Shown here: positions 23,511 through 31,689 of the stretch, piece by piece
Position numbering within the stretch: the stretch's first letter is position 1
Layout: every line of letters begins with the position of its first letter
Assembly (NCBI GenBank): GCA_034520625.1
Contig: JAXHNI010000013.1
Location: 124,001 to 188,000, forward strand
Reading direction: 5' to 3'
Length of the DNA stretch: 64,000 bases
DNA from: JAANXG01 sp034520625
GTDB taxonomy: Bacteria; Pseudomonadota; Gammaproteobacteria; Arenicellales; JAANXG01
Made by a program: the position numbers and the translations under genes
Notes under the pieces: generated by a model
The model's database searches: none
What the model saw: the letters and a program-made list of their open reading frames with translations, nothing else
What the model was told of the DNA's origin: nothing

Positions 23511-24514
23511 CCGGTCCCGGCCCACGGGCAGCCCGCAATGACGGCTCCCCGCATGCGATCAGCCAGCTTGCATATAGGCAGCACATACAGCCGCCAGACG
23601 CTCGAGTACTCCCGGCTTTCCTCGCGGTCGCACAGCCCGAACGAGAGCTCTTCACGCCGGTCCGGAGCGTAGAGTGTGCCCCCGAGCCAGTCCCACCAGG
23701 CGAACACCAGGCCCAGGTTCCTATCCGCGTGCCGCCGCTCAACGCTGTGGTGAATCTGATGATGCGCCGGGCTGATGAACACGCGGTTCAGGATCCGTCC
23801 ATAGTCGAGCCAGACGTGGGAGTGGCGCAGGTTGAAGCTGGCCGCCGTGAACAGGAACACCACGGCGTTGAGGCCGACGAAGCGAAGCTCGTCCACCTCG
23901 CCGTTGAACAGGTAATAGCAGCTTCCGAAGGCCACGCCGGTCCCCACGCCCTGGAAGGTGTTGCTCAGGACGCTGTCCATGGGATGCGCCCGCAGGCTGG
24001 TTACCGGGTGCAGAACCTCCGCCGAATGGTGGACCTTGTGGAACTCCCAGAAGAACGGGACTCGATGGGCAATATAGTGCGCCACGTAGAAACCCAGATC
24101 CGCGAGGATCAGCACGGCGAAGGTCAGGATTACGTCCGAGACCAGGCCGCCGGGCAGTTGCGGCCCGGGCTGCCCGAAGACCACCTGCAGGCCCATCCAA
24201 GTGTGATGCGAAACCGCCACCGACGAAAGCAGTAGCGGGGCCAGGAAAATGGAAGTGAACAGCGTGTTAACGGCCACGTAACGGAAATCGAGCTTTGCCG
24301 ACCGATGCCGGTAGATGCGGCCGGGGAAGCAGTAGCGAAGAAAGCTCCGCAGGGTTGGCGCATCCTCCCGGGCATCCCGGAACCAGTACACCAGCAGCGC
24401 AATGACCAGCGCACAGGCAAGGAAGAACCAGTGCAGGCCGGTACGCGGCGCGACAAGACCTTCGAAGGCGATTAGTACGGTATTGAGAAATCGCTCAATG
24501 ACATTCTCGATCAT
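23426..24514 (-). CDS. Fatty acid hydroxylase / sterol desaturase family membrane protein
   Basis: A 362-aa integral membrane di-iron oxygenase. Four or more membrane helices are visible (WFFLACALVIALLVYWF; SDVILTFAVLILADLGFYV). The histidine clusters are complete: HYIAHR, HKVHHS and HHQIHHS, with RHADRNLG. The family hydroxylates or desaturates lipid substrates. The last about 30 residues (after AGTGKTSVFS) come from a fused operon relic and are not native, so the original C-terminus is lost; the catalytic core is intact. It lies 63 bases downstream of a small exported-protein gene that has an ECF-type element, so it probably belongs to that unit. A truncated copy lies at 26425-26832. Confidence 0.82.
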   Translation of the reverse strand: MIENVIERFLNTVLIAFEGLVAPRTGLHWFFLACALVIALLVYWFRDAREDAPTLRSFLRYCFPGRIYRHRSAKLDFRYVAVNTLFTSIFLAPLLLSSVAVSHHTWMGLQVVFGQPGPQLPGGLVSDVILTFAVLILADLGFYVAHYIAHRVPFFWEFHKVHHSAEVLHPVTSLRAHPMDSVLSNTFQGVGTGVAFGSCYYLFNGEVDELRFVGLNAVVFLFTAASFNLRHSHVWLDYGRILNRVFISPAHHQIHHSVERRHADRNLGLVFAWWDWLGGTLYAPDRREELSFGLCDREESREYSSVWRLYVLPICKLADRMRGAVIAGCPWAGTGKTSVFSHSGMPPAMCTAPEDSTNRRQP

Positions 24515-24577
24515 AATTGGCGGTTCGGTTAAAGAGTCGTCAATCAGTCACGCATTTGCAATGGCAAATAGTCGGTT

Positions 24578-25051
24578 TCATGGAAGCCCAATGGGGGCAG
24601 CTTCGGCTTGCCAAGCACGCGCGACATCATTGGCCCACACGACGACACCCTGCTTAACGCGCAACGCCCCGCCCCCCTGCAGGCGATAGTTTCCGGAGGG
24701 CGCAAGGCGCTTCCCTTGAGAGGTGCGTAGGAAAATCTCGTAGCCCCGGTTCGGCCCGGCGTACCTTGCTTCGAGCTTCTGCCCCCGCCGCGTGTACAAC
24801 AGCAGACCCTCCTGACCGAGCAGGCGGTAGGGACGCTTGTCGAGAAGATCCGGCAGCTGGTTTTGTATGGAGCCGTCAGGGTCCTGCCGGCCCGGCTTCA
24901 GCTCCGTGGTCCCTTCAAGCTTCAGTTCAGGATTGACGCTGTTTTGGGCTCTATCCTGCGCCGACACCTCGGGGCCGAGGTAGAAGGCTCCCGCCGCCGC
25001 CAGTGCGGCCACGGCCAGAGACGGAACCAGAAACTTCTGTTGAAATGTCAT
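24578..25051 (-). CDS. Small exported protein, paralog 1
   Basis: A 157-aa protein with a signal peptide (FLVPSLAVAALAAAGAFYLG). The C-terminal pattern APSGNYRLQGGGALRVKQG is shared with the protein at 25984-26424 (VRDGHYKLTNGGAVKVRNS). GGAGG precedes ATG 25051. It lies upstream of the fatty-acid hydroxylase gene, and the paralog has the same neighbour order. No family recognised; possibly a small periplasmic protein with an SH3-like or carbohydrate-binding fold (guess). Confidence 0.68.
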   Translation of the reverse strand: MTFQQKFLVPSLAVAALAAAGAFYLGPEVSAQDRAQNSVNPELKLEGTTELKPGRQDPDGSIQNQLPDLLDKRPYRLLGQEGLLLYTRRGQKLEARYAGPNRGYEIFLRTSQGKRLAPSGNYRLQGGGALRVKQGVVVWANDVARAWQAEAAPIGLP

Positions 25052-25129
25052 GACTGCCTCCTGTTTGTATAACACCAGAACGGGCCGCTCGAGAGTCGAG
25101 CGGTTCGCCGGATGGAACCAACTGTGCAG

Positions 25130-25162
25130 TAAGTCGAACGCCGGCGCGGCCCGGTTCAAATC
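25130..25162 (-). promoter_or_regulatory. ECF-type promoter element of the exported-protein/hydroxylase unit
   Basis: On the minus strand: GATTTGAACC, 16 bases, CGACTTAC, about 80 bases before ATG 25051. The spacer sequence is unlike the other copies, so conservation of the two blocks at 16-base spacing is not due to recent duplication. Confidence 0.65.
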
Positions 25163-25689
25163 TTTCGCCTCCGGCTCCAGGTTTCGTGCCGTCAGGCCGG
25201 GCGGAACCCGGCAATGAGGCATGGCCGCCCATGCCAACGGCAGGCACAGCCCCGGGGCGAAAGCGCCGGACGGCGCGGGTAGCATGGTGAAGGGAAATGG
25301 CGGCCAGTGAGACCGGCGAGGCTTGCTGGCCGCAGTGCCCGGATCACCGAACACTGCGGTAGCGGTGCTGAGCAGATTGTCCCGGGTTACCCCATGGCTC
25401 GCTCAGATGCTGCTTTTGTGATTCCAATCAGGCCGCCAAGGCCGCGATAAATTGAAAATACTCCGGCGATTGCGGGAATTCAACCCGGAGCATCGTTGCT
25501 TTTCGATGTTCAGCAGGTCCCGCGTTGCTCAGGTTGTTGCTGCGTCATGAGCCGCGTCTGGACATGCCCTTGTCCGAGGAAGGTATCAATCGCCGGCTGC
25601 GTCGCGCTGCTCGGATCGCGCGGGTCGTCGGTGATGTCGGCCGGGCCGGCGATCTCGAGATGTCCCGGACCGCAGGGATCCAGGCGCTC

Positions 25690-25800
25690 ATACTAGGCAC
25701 GGTAGCGCCGCCCCCTGGTCGGGCGCTTCGAGGCCTCGCAGATCATCGACTACGCCACGACCGATTTCGACGAGTACGTTCTGCTGCAGCGCCACAGCCA
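25690..25800 (+). pseudogene. Fragment duplicated from the OmpA-family gene
   Basis: About 85 bases (LVGRFEASQIIDY, then TTDFDEYVLL) nearly identical to codons 30-53 of the gene at 27138-28103, with no start and no continuation. Nothing else is recognisable in 25163-25908 apart from this. Confidence 0.7.
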
Positions 25801-25908
25801 GGCATTGCGTCATCACAACGATTTTCATGCAGCGCACGGTTCATTCTTCCGCGGTTGTCGTGTCGTGTGATGCTTTCCTGAATCTCTCTGTCCGAATGCC
25901 TTGTCGGG

Positions 25909-25941
25909 TGAGTCGCAAGGTCTCGGAAATAGGTTCAATAA
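25909..25941 (-). promoter_or_regulatory. Orphan copy of the ECF-type promoter element
   Basis: On the minus strand: TTATTGAACC, 16 bases, CGACTCACCCG. It resembles the Kunitz operon leader over roughly 90 bases (25860-25950 against 23130-23225). It points leftward at the relic region 25440-25800, where no intact minus-strand gene follows until 25051. It is either a stray duplicate or a second, distant promoter for that unit. Confidence 0.55.
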
Positions 25942-25983
25942 ACCGTTTTTCCCTCCAGGAGCCGGCAACCGACCCCCGGCTCT

Positions 25984-26424
25984 TCACCCGAGCCCGGGCG
26001 GCACTATCGAAGTCTCGCCGTTTTGATAACGCTCCACCACGCCGAAAGCGTCCCAAACGATGCGGCTGTTGCGCACCTTCACGGCGCCGCCGTTGGTGAG
26101 CTTGTAGTGGCCATCCCGAACGGGCTTACGCTGCTTGAGAGAGCCGGTGAACGTAATGAACTCACCATCCTTGATGTATACACACAGCTTGAGGCCGTTG
26201 ACGCCGCGCAGCACGTCGATATCGCGCTTCGGAACGATGTCCGTCCTGAGATCCGGATTAGTACTCACCTGGGGCGAGACGACGTCATCCGGCACCTTAA
26301 GATCAGTCTGGATGTCCGTGTTCAGCTCGCCGGAGCCGGCCGGGCCCGGTGTAAGAGTCAACGCAACCGCGCCGAGCGCGGTGACAGCCAGTGATGGTAT
26401 GGCATATTTCGTTCGAAAGCTCAT
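25984..26424 (-). CDS. Small exported protein, paralog 2
   Basis: A 146-aa protein with a signal peptide (YAIPSLAVTALGAVALTL) and the same C-terminal motif as paralog 1 (GHYKLTNGGAVKVRNSRIVW). GGAGGAGA precedes ATG 26424. The upstream reading frame is open into a hydroxylase remnant, so it could also be made as a read-through fusion, but the strong ribosome site argues for the internal start. Function unknown. Order relative to the hydroxylase remnant is reversed with respect to transcription compared with the intact pair. Confidence 0.65.
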   Translation of the reverse strand: MSFRTKYAIPSLAVTALGAVALTLTPGPAGSGELNTDIQTDLKVPDDVVSPQVSTNPDLRTDIVPKRDIDVLRGVNGLKLCVYIKDGEFITFTGSLKQRKPVRDGHYKLTNGGAVKVRNSRIVWDAFGVVERYQNGETSIVPPGLG

Positions 26425-26832
26425 GGCGGTCTCCTCCTCGTCTTGGGATTGGGCTGTAGGGTTGGGAACCAAGCGGGCTGCGAGGATGCGCAGGACCGGC
26501 GTCGTCAGCGCGCCGCGGGCCATTTCGGCGACCACCCGTAAGGGACGGATGTAAAGATCCAGGACACTGGCGAATGGCTGGCACTCGCCGCCTTGCAGTC
26601 CCACTTCAAACGTTTCCCCGCGGTCCACGGTGTAAAGCGTGCCTGCCCTCCAGTCCCAGAATGCGAATATGCCACCGAGATTGGTGTCGGCGTGCCGCGG
26701 CTCGCGGCTGTGATGCATCTGGTGCATGGCCGGGCTGACAAATACTCGCTCCAGCATCGGCGCCAAGAGCAACAGCGGGCACGGCTGCGCGCGTCCCGTC
26801 CAGTCTATTTCCTGCCAGTAGGGCTGGAACAC
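26425..26832 (-). pseudogene. C-terminal remnant of a fatty acid hydroxylase
   Basis: Encodes VFVSPAMHQMHHSREPRHAD and FAFWDWRAGTLYTVDRGE, matching residues about 245-300 of the hydroxylase at 23426-24514 (FISPAHHQIHHS, FAWWDWLGGTLYAPDRRE). The N-terminal membrane part with the first two His clusters is missing. No continuation was found in other frames up to 27137. The stretch 26833-27137 shows nothing else except the upstream region of the OmpA-family gene. Confidence 0.78.
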
Positions 26833-27137
26833 CGCCTCGACCCCGGGCTCCAGTCCCCCATCTCAGAGTCACGCTCAAACTCCGGTACAATTACAATATG
26901 CATGCGCGGCACGGGCAACCTGAAAGCGCGGGCGAGCAGCGCGGCGCTTCTCCATGCACGGAGTGCTGATACTTTCGACATCTCTTCGCCCTTCGCAACA
27001 GGCGCACCAGCAGTACCGGCCCGGGTCACGGCCGGTTGCCAAGCATGCAGCCTCTGCCGGAGAATAATCCAGTCTACCGGTTTTCCAGCCGGACGTGAAT
27101 ACATCGCATCGAGCGGCGAAGCAAGCGGGAGAAAGCC

Positions 27138-28103
27138 ATGTCGAAGTCCGCGTATTCTTATTTTGCCGTGCTGCTGGCAATGACCTGTGCAGTCCCCGCC
27201 GGGGCGGAGCAGGCGGCCGATCATCCCCTGGTCGGGCGCTTCGAGGCCTCGCAGATCATCGACTACACCACGACCGATTTCGACGAGTACGTTCTGCTGA
27301 CCAGAAAGTACACCGGCTCCGCCGAATGGGGCGAGGCGGGCAAGGAACAGTACGGCCGCACTCTAGAGGGCAAGGTAACCAGGATTACCTACGAGTCGCC
27401 CAACGAACGCACCACGCTGGAAGTGATGCGGGCCTACGAGGAAGCGCTGGCGGGTGAAGGCTTCGAAGTCCTGTACGAGTGCGATGACGCGGAATGCGGC
27501 GGACGCGACTTCAGCCAGGCGGTAATACCCTACAACATCGTTATGAGCGAGAACCACGAAGACCAGCGCTACCTGGCGGCGCGGAAACAGCGCCCAGCGG
27601 AAGGGGATGTCTACGTTTCGATCTATACCGTCAAAGCCTACTCGACCGGCGGGGAGCGAAAAAACCGGGTATATACACAGGTCGACGTGGTGGAAATCCA
27701 GCCGCGCGAAACAGAGGTGGTCGTTGTCAAGGCGGACGAGATGGCCCGGCAGATGGACGAGTCCGGGAGCGTGGCGCTGTATGGCCTTTATTTCGACGTC
27801 GATAAAGCGACCATCAAGCCGGCGTCACGGCCCACTCTGGATGAGATCGGCAAGCTGATGGCGGACAATCCCGAGCTGCAGCTTCTGGTGGTAGGCCACA
27901 CCGACAACCAGGGGGGATTTGAATACAACATCGATCTTTCCAAGCGCCGCGCCGCTTCGGTGACGGACGCCTTGGTTAACGACCAAGGCATTCAGCGAAG
28001 CCGGCTCAAGCCCTGGGGCGTGGGTTACACCGCACCCGTGGCATCCAACGCCTCCGAGGAAGGGCGGGCGAAGAACCGTCGGGTAGAGCTTGTCAAACAC
28101 TGA
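27138..28103 (+). CDS. OmpA-family outer membrane protein
   Basis: A 321-aa protein with a signal peptide (YFAVLLAMTCAVPAGA). The first 190 residues (LVGRFEASQIIDY, TDFDEYVLLT, MRAYEEALAGEGFEVLYEC) resemble the DUF4892-type N-terminal domain often joined to OmpA. The last 110 residues are an OmpA/MotB peptidoglycan-binding domain (FDVDKATIKPASRPTLDEI, VVGHTDNQGG, NIDLSKRRAASV, GRAKNRRVEL). It likely anchors the outer membrane to the cell wall. CGGGAGAAAGCC precedes the start. No ECF element is seen upstream. A fragment of its 5' coding region is duplicated at 25690-25800. Confidence 0.85.
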   Translation: MSKSAYSYFAVLLAMTCAVPAGAEQAADHPLVGRFEASQIIDYTTTDFDEYVLLTRKYTGSAEWGEAGKEQYGRTLEGKVTRITYESPNERTTLEVMRAYEEALAGEGFEVLYECDDAECGGRDFSQAVIPYNIVMSENHEDQRYLAARKQRPAEGDVYVSIYTVKAYSTGGERKNRVYTQVDVVEIQPRETEVVVVKADEMARQMDESGSVALYGLYFDVDKATIKPASRPTLDEIGKLMADNPELQLLVVGHTDNQGGFEYNIDLSKRRAASVTDALVNDQGIQRSRLKPWGVGYTAPVASNASEEGRAKNRRVELVKH

Positions 28104-28235
28104 CATTCGCTTCGCGATGGCGCTTCGACTCCCTGCAGGAACCGGACAGGCATCGCTTCATTCATCTGGGTGATGTCCCGCTGCGCCGTACGGCGCAGCA
28201 TTGACCACGACGCAGCTGCCGTCCGGGTTCCGGAG

Positions 28236-28375
28236 GTTCCGGGGACAGTTTACTTTACTCCCGGGGGGGATTCCGGGGACAGTTTAATTTACTCGGCTCG
28301 ACAAAGTCGGAGAAGTCTACTCCGTCGTGGCCGGTTCCGATTGCTTGCGGAGATCGGTAAACTGTCCCCGGAATT
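28236..28375. repeat. REP-like repeat cluster
   Basis: The 15-mer ccggggacagtttac (or -taa) occurs at 28238 and 28271 on the plus strand and as its reverse complement near 28352, so the ends can pair over about 100 bases. This motif class is typical of REP-like or IS-associated extragenic repeats. The rest of 28104-28504 contains no gene I can support. Confidence 0.55.
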
Positions 28376-28504
28376 CCTATCCCAGTTTAAGAATGCCTGA
28401 AAACACCGATGGCTCATCAAGCTCCGTTCAAGCGAAGGCGGGATTGACAAGAGGTCCTGAAAAGAAGCAATTTAAACCACGCTAGATGACCAAGTTTACA
28501 GATT

Positions 28505-28729
28505 ATGAAAACAGTCAATATACACCACGCCAAAACCCATCTATCCAGGCTGCTGGCCCAGGTGCAGGCCGGGGAAGAAATTATCATTTCCAAGTCGGGG
28601 GAACCCTGCGCAAAACTGGTCCCCATTTCCCGCGTGGAAGAACGGAAACCGAAAATTGCCAAAGGGGCGGTCACCGACGCGTTTTTTGAACCGCTTCCCG
28701 AATCCGAGCTCGCTGCCTGGAACTCCTGA
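28505..28729 (+). CDS. Phd/YefM-family antitoxin, apparently orphan
   Basis: A 74-aa protein with the Phd/YefM fold signature: VNIHHAKTHLSRLLAQVQAG, EEIIISKSGEPCAKLVPI. A C-terminal tail normally wraps a toxin (DAFFEPLPESELAAWNS). Such proteins bind their own promoter and neutralise a PIN-domain (VapC) or RelE-type toxin. The expected toxin gene would start at the overlapping ATG (28729), but the frame there (MLLGLPHSV) has no PIN motif, so the toxin is lost or was never here. No other gene fills 28730-28975. Confidence 0.8.
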   Translation: MKTVNIHHAKTHLSRLLAQVQAGEEIIISKSGEPCAKLVPISRVEERKPKIAKGAVTDAFFEPLPESELAAWNS

Positions 28730-28975
28730 TGCTGTTGGGGCTTCCACACTCCGTGCCCGGAAGTCTCCGAACGATTGTCTATAATGTCTTGAGGCCCATC
28801 CAATATCCGGTCAGAGTCGCCCCGGTGCTGCCAGGCGACTCGACCGGCGGGGGGCTTGTAGAGGCAGTCGGTGCTTCGACAAGTTACCGTATGCGGAGCG
28901 CAGGCGCGACCAATACACTAAGGCGCAACAACGGCGTGTCGCCGGTCACCAATCAATGGGTTTCTTCGATTTGCC

Positions 28976-30169
28976 ATGCTCCATCGCGACATCACCCTTT
29001 TGATCGTCGAAGACAACTATTTCCAGCGCACAATGTTGGCGTGTCTGGCGCGTTCCAACGGAGCCGCAGAAGTACTGGAAGCCGGAGACGGCCTGCAGGC
29101 GCTGGAGGTTCTGCGCAACCATACTGGGCCCGTCGATTTGATACTGTGCGATCTCGACATGCCCAATATGGACGGCATGGAGTTCATTCGACATCTCGTC
29201 GAGACTGAGACATCGACGGCCCTGGCCATCACCAGCGCCGTTGACGCTTCTATCCTCAGCGCGGTGCACACCATGTGTCAAGCCTACGGCATAACGCCAC
29301 TGGGCGTACTTGCGAAGCCTGTGACGCTGGAGCGTCTGGAGCAGTTGATGCAGACGGTCAGCGCGCCAGAGCAGAACCATTCATCCGGCACCACTCCCGC
29401 ACCGGAATTCAGCCTGGACGAGATCCTTACCGGCATCCGGGACGAGCAGTTTACGCCTTTCTATCAACCCAAGATCGATCTCTCGAGTGGACGCGTCGTG
29501 GGCGCCGAGGCGCTGGCGCGCTGGCGGCATCCCGAGGTGGGACTGATCCTGCCTCATACCTTCATCGACCAACTGGAACGCTCCGACATGATCGATATGC
29601 TTACTTTCCATATCCTGACGCAGGCGGCGTCCGCGTGCCGTCGGTGGCGGGACGGTGGTCTGGACCTAAACGTGTCGGTCAATTTGTCCCTCGCGTCATT
29701 GTCGAAGACCACGCTGGCGGACCGCATCCGGACGGCGGTGAGAAAGGAAAATCTTGAACCGCGGCACATGATCCTCGAAATCACGGAGACAACGGCGATT
29801 AGCAGCGTCGCACCGGCTCTCGAGAATCTGGCGCGCTTGCGGGTCCACGGTTTCGGTCTGTCTATCGATGATTTCGGCACCGGGTACGCCGGCATGCAAC
29901 AGCTTGGACGCGTGGCGTTCACCGAGCTGAAGATCGACCATGGCTTCGTCTTCGACATGCTCGAGAAGCACGAGGCGCGGGCTATCGTCGAGTCCAGCAT
30001 CGACGTTTCCCGGCGCCTCGGCATCAGCTGCGTCGCTGAAGGCGTTGAGACCCGCAACCAATTGACGGCGTTGAAGAACGCCGGTTGCGGGCTCGCACAG
30101 GGCTATCTCATCTCCAAGCCGGTCGCGGAGGACGCGTTCGTCGCGCTGTGCGCCGACGAGTTCGGGTAA
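28976..30169 (+). CDS. Response regulator with EAL c-di-GMP phosphodiesterase output
   Basis: A 397-aa REC-EAL protein. The receiver domain (1-125) has acidic pair Glu12-Asp13, phospho-acceptor Asp59 in LCDLDMP and Lys114 in LAKP. The EAL domain (about 145-395) has GAEALARW (Glu178-Leu180), NVSVNLS, EITETTA, SIDDFGTGYAG, LKIDHGF and CVAEGVE, so all metal- and substrate-binding motifs are present and it should hydrolyse c-di-GMP when phosphorylated. The domain order is that of RocR/PvrR-type regulators. No histidine kinase gene is adjacent. It stands alone, followed by a tRNA-Lys fragment. Confidence 0.9.
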   Translation: MLHRDITLLIVEDNYFQRTMLACLARSNGAAEVLEAGDGLQALEVLRNHTGPVDLILCDLDMPNMDGMEFIRHLVETETSTALAITSAVDASILSAVHTMCQAYGITPLGVLAKPVTLERLEQLMQTVSAPEQNHSSGTTPAPEFSLDEILTGIRDEQFTPFYQPKIDLSSGRVVGAEALARWRHPEVGLILPHTFIDQLERSDMIDMLTFHILTQAASACRRWRDGGLDLNVSVNLSLASLSKTTLADRIRTAVRKENLEPRHMILEITETTAISSVAPALENLARLRVHGFGLSIDDFGTGYAGMQQLGRVAFTELKIDHGFVFDMLEKHEARAIVESSIDVSRRLGISCVAEGVETRNQLTALKNAGCGLAQGYLISKPVAEDAFVALCADEFG

Positions 30170-30185
30170 TAGGACCAGTGATGAT

Positions 30186-30232
30186 TGGTGGGTCGTGAAG
30201 GGCCCGAACCTTCGACCCGCTGATTAAGAGTC
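30186..30232 (-). repeat. tRNA-Lys 3'-half fragment D
   Basis: On the minus strand this ends in CGACCCACCA and reads back through the T arm (TTCGGGCCC) to an anticodon-loop sequence GACTCTTAATC. That is the 3' half of a tRNA-Lys(CUU) gene, from the anticodon stem to CCA. The 5' half is absent; sequence past the anticodon stem is unrelated. It is the left-most of four such fragments (also at 39387, 45264, 52252), typical of attachment-site scars. Confidence 0.8.
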
Positions 30233-30321
30233 GCCTTGACGGGGAAGCTTACGCCTTCGAGCACGGAACCGAGCACCCGCGCATCGGCCGCTCGGTGCCG
30301 AGCGATGATCTGCTGAAGCGG

Positions 30322-30699
30322 TCAAAATTGCATCCTTAGCTCCGTAGACGACACTTCCGTGTGCCACTCCTCGTTCCCAACGGATTTTTCAAGCAGCTGG
30401 GTCGACTTGCCCGAGCCGGTTTCACCGGCGATGCCCACGACCTGGTGGTCGCGAATCGCGGCGATGATGTCTTCGGCGCGGCTGTTGATCGGCAGATCGG
30501 GACCGTAGTCCGACTGCGGCAGCGCTTCGGGTCGATGGCGGCGGCGTTCAATCGAGGCTTGCAACCGAGAGGCGAACTTCTCCAGCTGCTCGGCACGCTT
30601 CGGGTCGGAAGCGTTAAGCCGAGCCAAGCGCTTGCACTGGCCGATCAGCCGGCCGACGTCGCGCTACATCAGTTCATCGGGATAGATCCTGGAGTGGTT
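30322..30699 (-). pseudogene. HrpA-type RNA helicase, N-terminal fragment
   Basis: Reads RDVGRLIGQCKRLARLN, then LPINSRAEDIIAAIRDHQVV and GIAGETGSGKSTQLLEK, the N-terminal region and Walker A of DEAH-box helicase HrpA. The Walker A is intact, but the gene is cut immediately after (VGNEEWHTEV is not helicase) and a stop interrupts the 5' end. Nonfunctional remnant. Confidence 0.8.
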
Positions 30700-30738
30700 C
30701 CGTCCATGCCGCTTTTAGCGGCGGCTCACAAACTAAAG

Positions 30739-30756
30739 CCCCCGCTTTGCCGGGGG
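30739..30756 (-). terminator. Intrinsic terminator of the Tat-exported protein gene
   Basis: On the minus strand, CCCCCG and CGGGGG form a 6-bp GC stem around a 6-base loop, followed by CTTTAGTTTG. It starts nine bases after the stop at 30765. Confidence 0.7.
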
Positions 30757-30764
30757 ATATTGAC

Positions 30765-31277
30765 TTAGACAGGGGGAGTACAGACCATGGTCCATTCCAA
30801 CTCGCAGCCAGCATTGGAAAAATTCGCAACAACCTTAAAAACTTCAGCCCCTCCTTCAATTGGACACTCGTTCGTCTGGATCTCCTGGACAGATATAGTT
30901 CCGGTTTCTCCAGGATTCAGTGGATCGGCGATATTGATATCGTTATTAATAAATGATACCGACCCCGCGTCGTCGCCTCCAAAGTCACCGGCTACAATCC
31001 CAGATGAACCTAATCCGGTTAACGGAACTGAACCAACATTCTGTACCGTCCATTCATGCGGGCCGCTGCTCGTTATACCATCGTGATTGATCTCGTCCGG
31101 TCCGGTTATTTCACACTCTACTTGGGGACTCGTCTGTGCATGGACTGGCAGCAATACATCATCTACGATAGGCCTTGTCCACTCCTCGGGGAGCACCTTT
31201 GCAGTAGTTATCACACCGCCACCGGCGGCAATTGATTTAAGAAGCCCGCGGCGGGATTGTTGGTTGTACTCGGTCAT
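30765..31277 (-). CDS. Tat-exported protein of unknown function
   Basis: A 170-aa protein with a twin-arginine signal (SRRGLLKSIAAGGG near residue 8), so exported folded. The mature part (WTRPIVDDVLLPVHAQTS, then CEITGPDEIN) is acidic, rich in Asn/Gly and beta strands. It resembles a single immunoglobulin-like module (TVQNVGSVPLTG, DPLNPGETGTISV) with three or four Cys. Start at 31277 because GAGGA stands at a proper distance; two in-frame codons upstream are poorer. Base composition is visibly less GC-rich than its neighbours, suggesting separate acquisition. It has its own terminator. There are no operon partners. Confidence 0.7.
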   Translation of the reverse strand: MTEYNQQSRRGLLKSIAAGGGVITTAKVLPEEWTRPIVDDVLLPVHAQTSPQVECEITGPDEINHDGITSSGPHEWTVQNVGSVPLTGLGSSGIVAGDFGGDDAGSVSFINNDINIADPLNPGETGTISVQEIQTNECPIEGGAEVFKVVANFSNAGCELEWTMVCTPPV

Positions 31278-31650
31278 GATTTCCATCCTCGTTAATCGTT
31301 GTAGGCACAACTTTCGCTAAATGGATGCTACCGTAAGCAATCATGCTATCTTAATGGTGAGTACGGCGTCGACCGCCCCTGGGGTATCCAGCGGCAGCTA
31401 ATCGGCCGTTGGCACCCGTTCATCATCTTTCCCGGACGGCTTCGGCAGGACCTCGTCCACCAACAGTGCGGCGCACTCTCACTAGCACCGTCCTGCATAC
31501 GCGGCCGAATATCTATTGCACGGATGGTCGTGGGAATCCCTTCCGCGGCACGTTCCTCGGTAAAATGATCGGCCGCGCGCCTCAGGCGGCGCACGAAATC
31601 GTTTCCTGTATGCCGGGCATGGTGGATCAGATCGGCTAGAAGACGGGTAC
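31278..31650. other. Intergenic stretch without recognised gene
   Basis: Contains the promoter region of the Tat-exported protein gene and, further right, fragments of unclear origin. No reading frame here has a recognisable domain. Confidence 0.4.
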
Positions 31651-31689
31651 CAGGTGAGAATGGGACTACCCCGGCGGATCGGAAAAACC

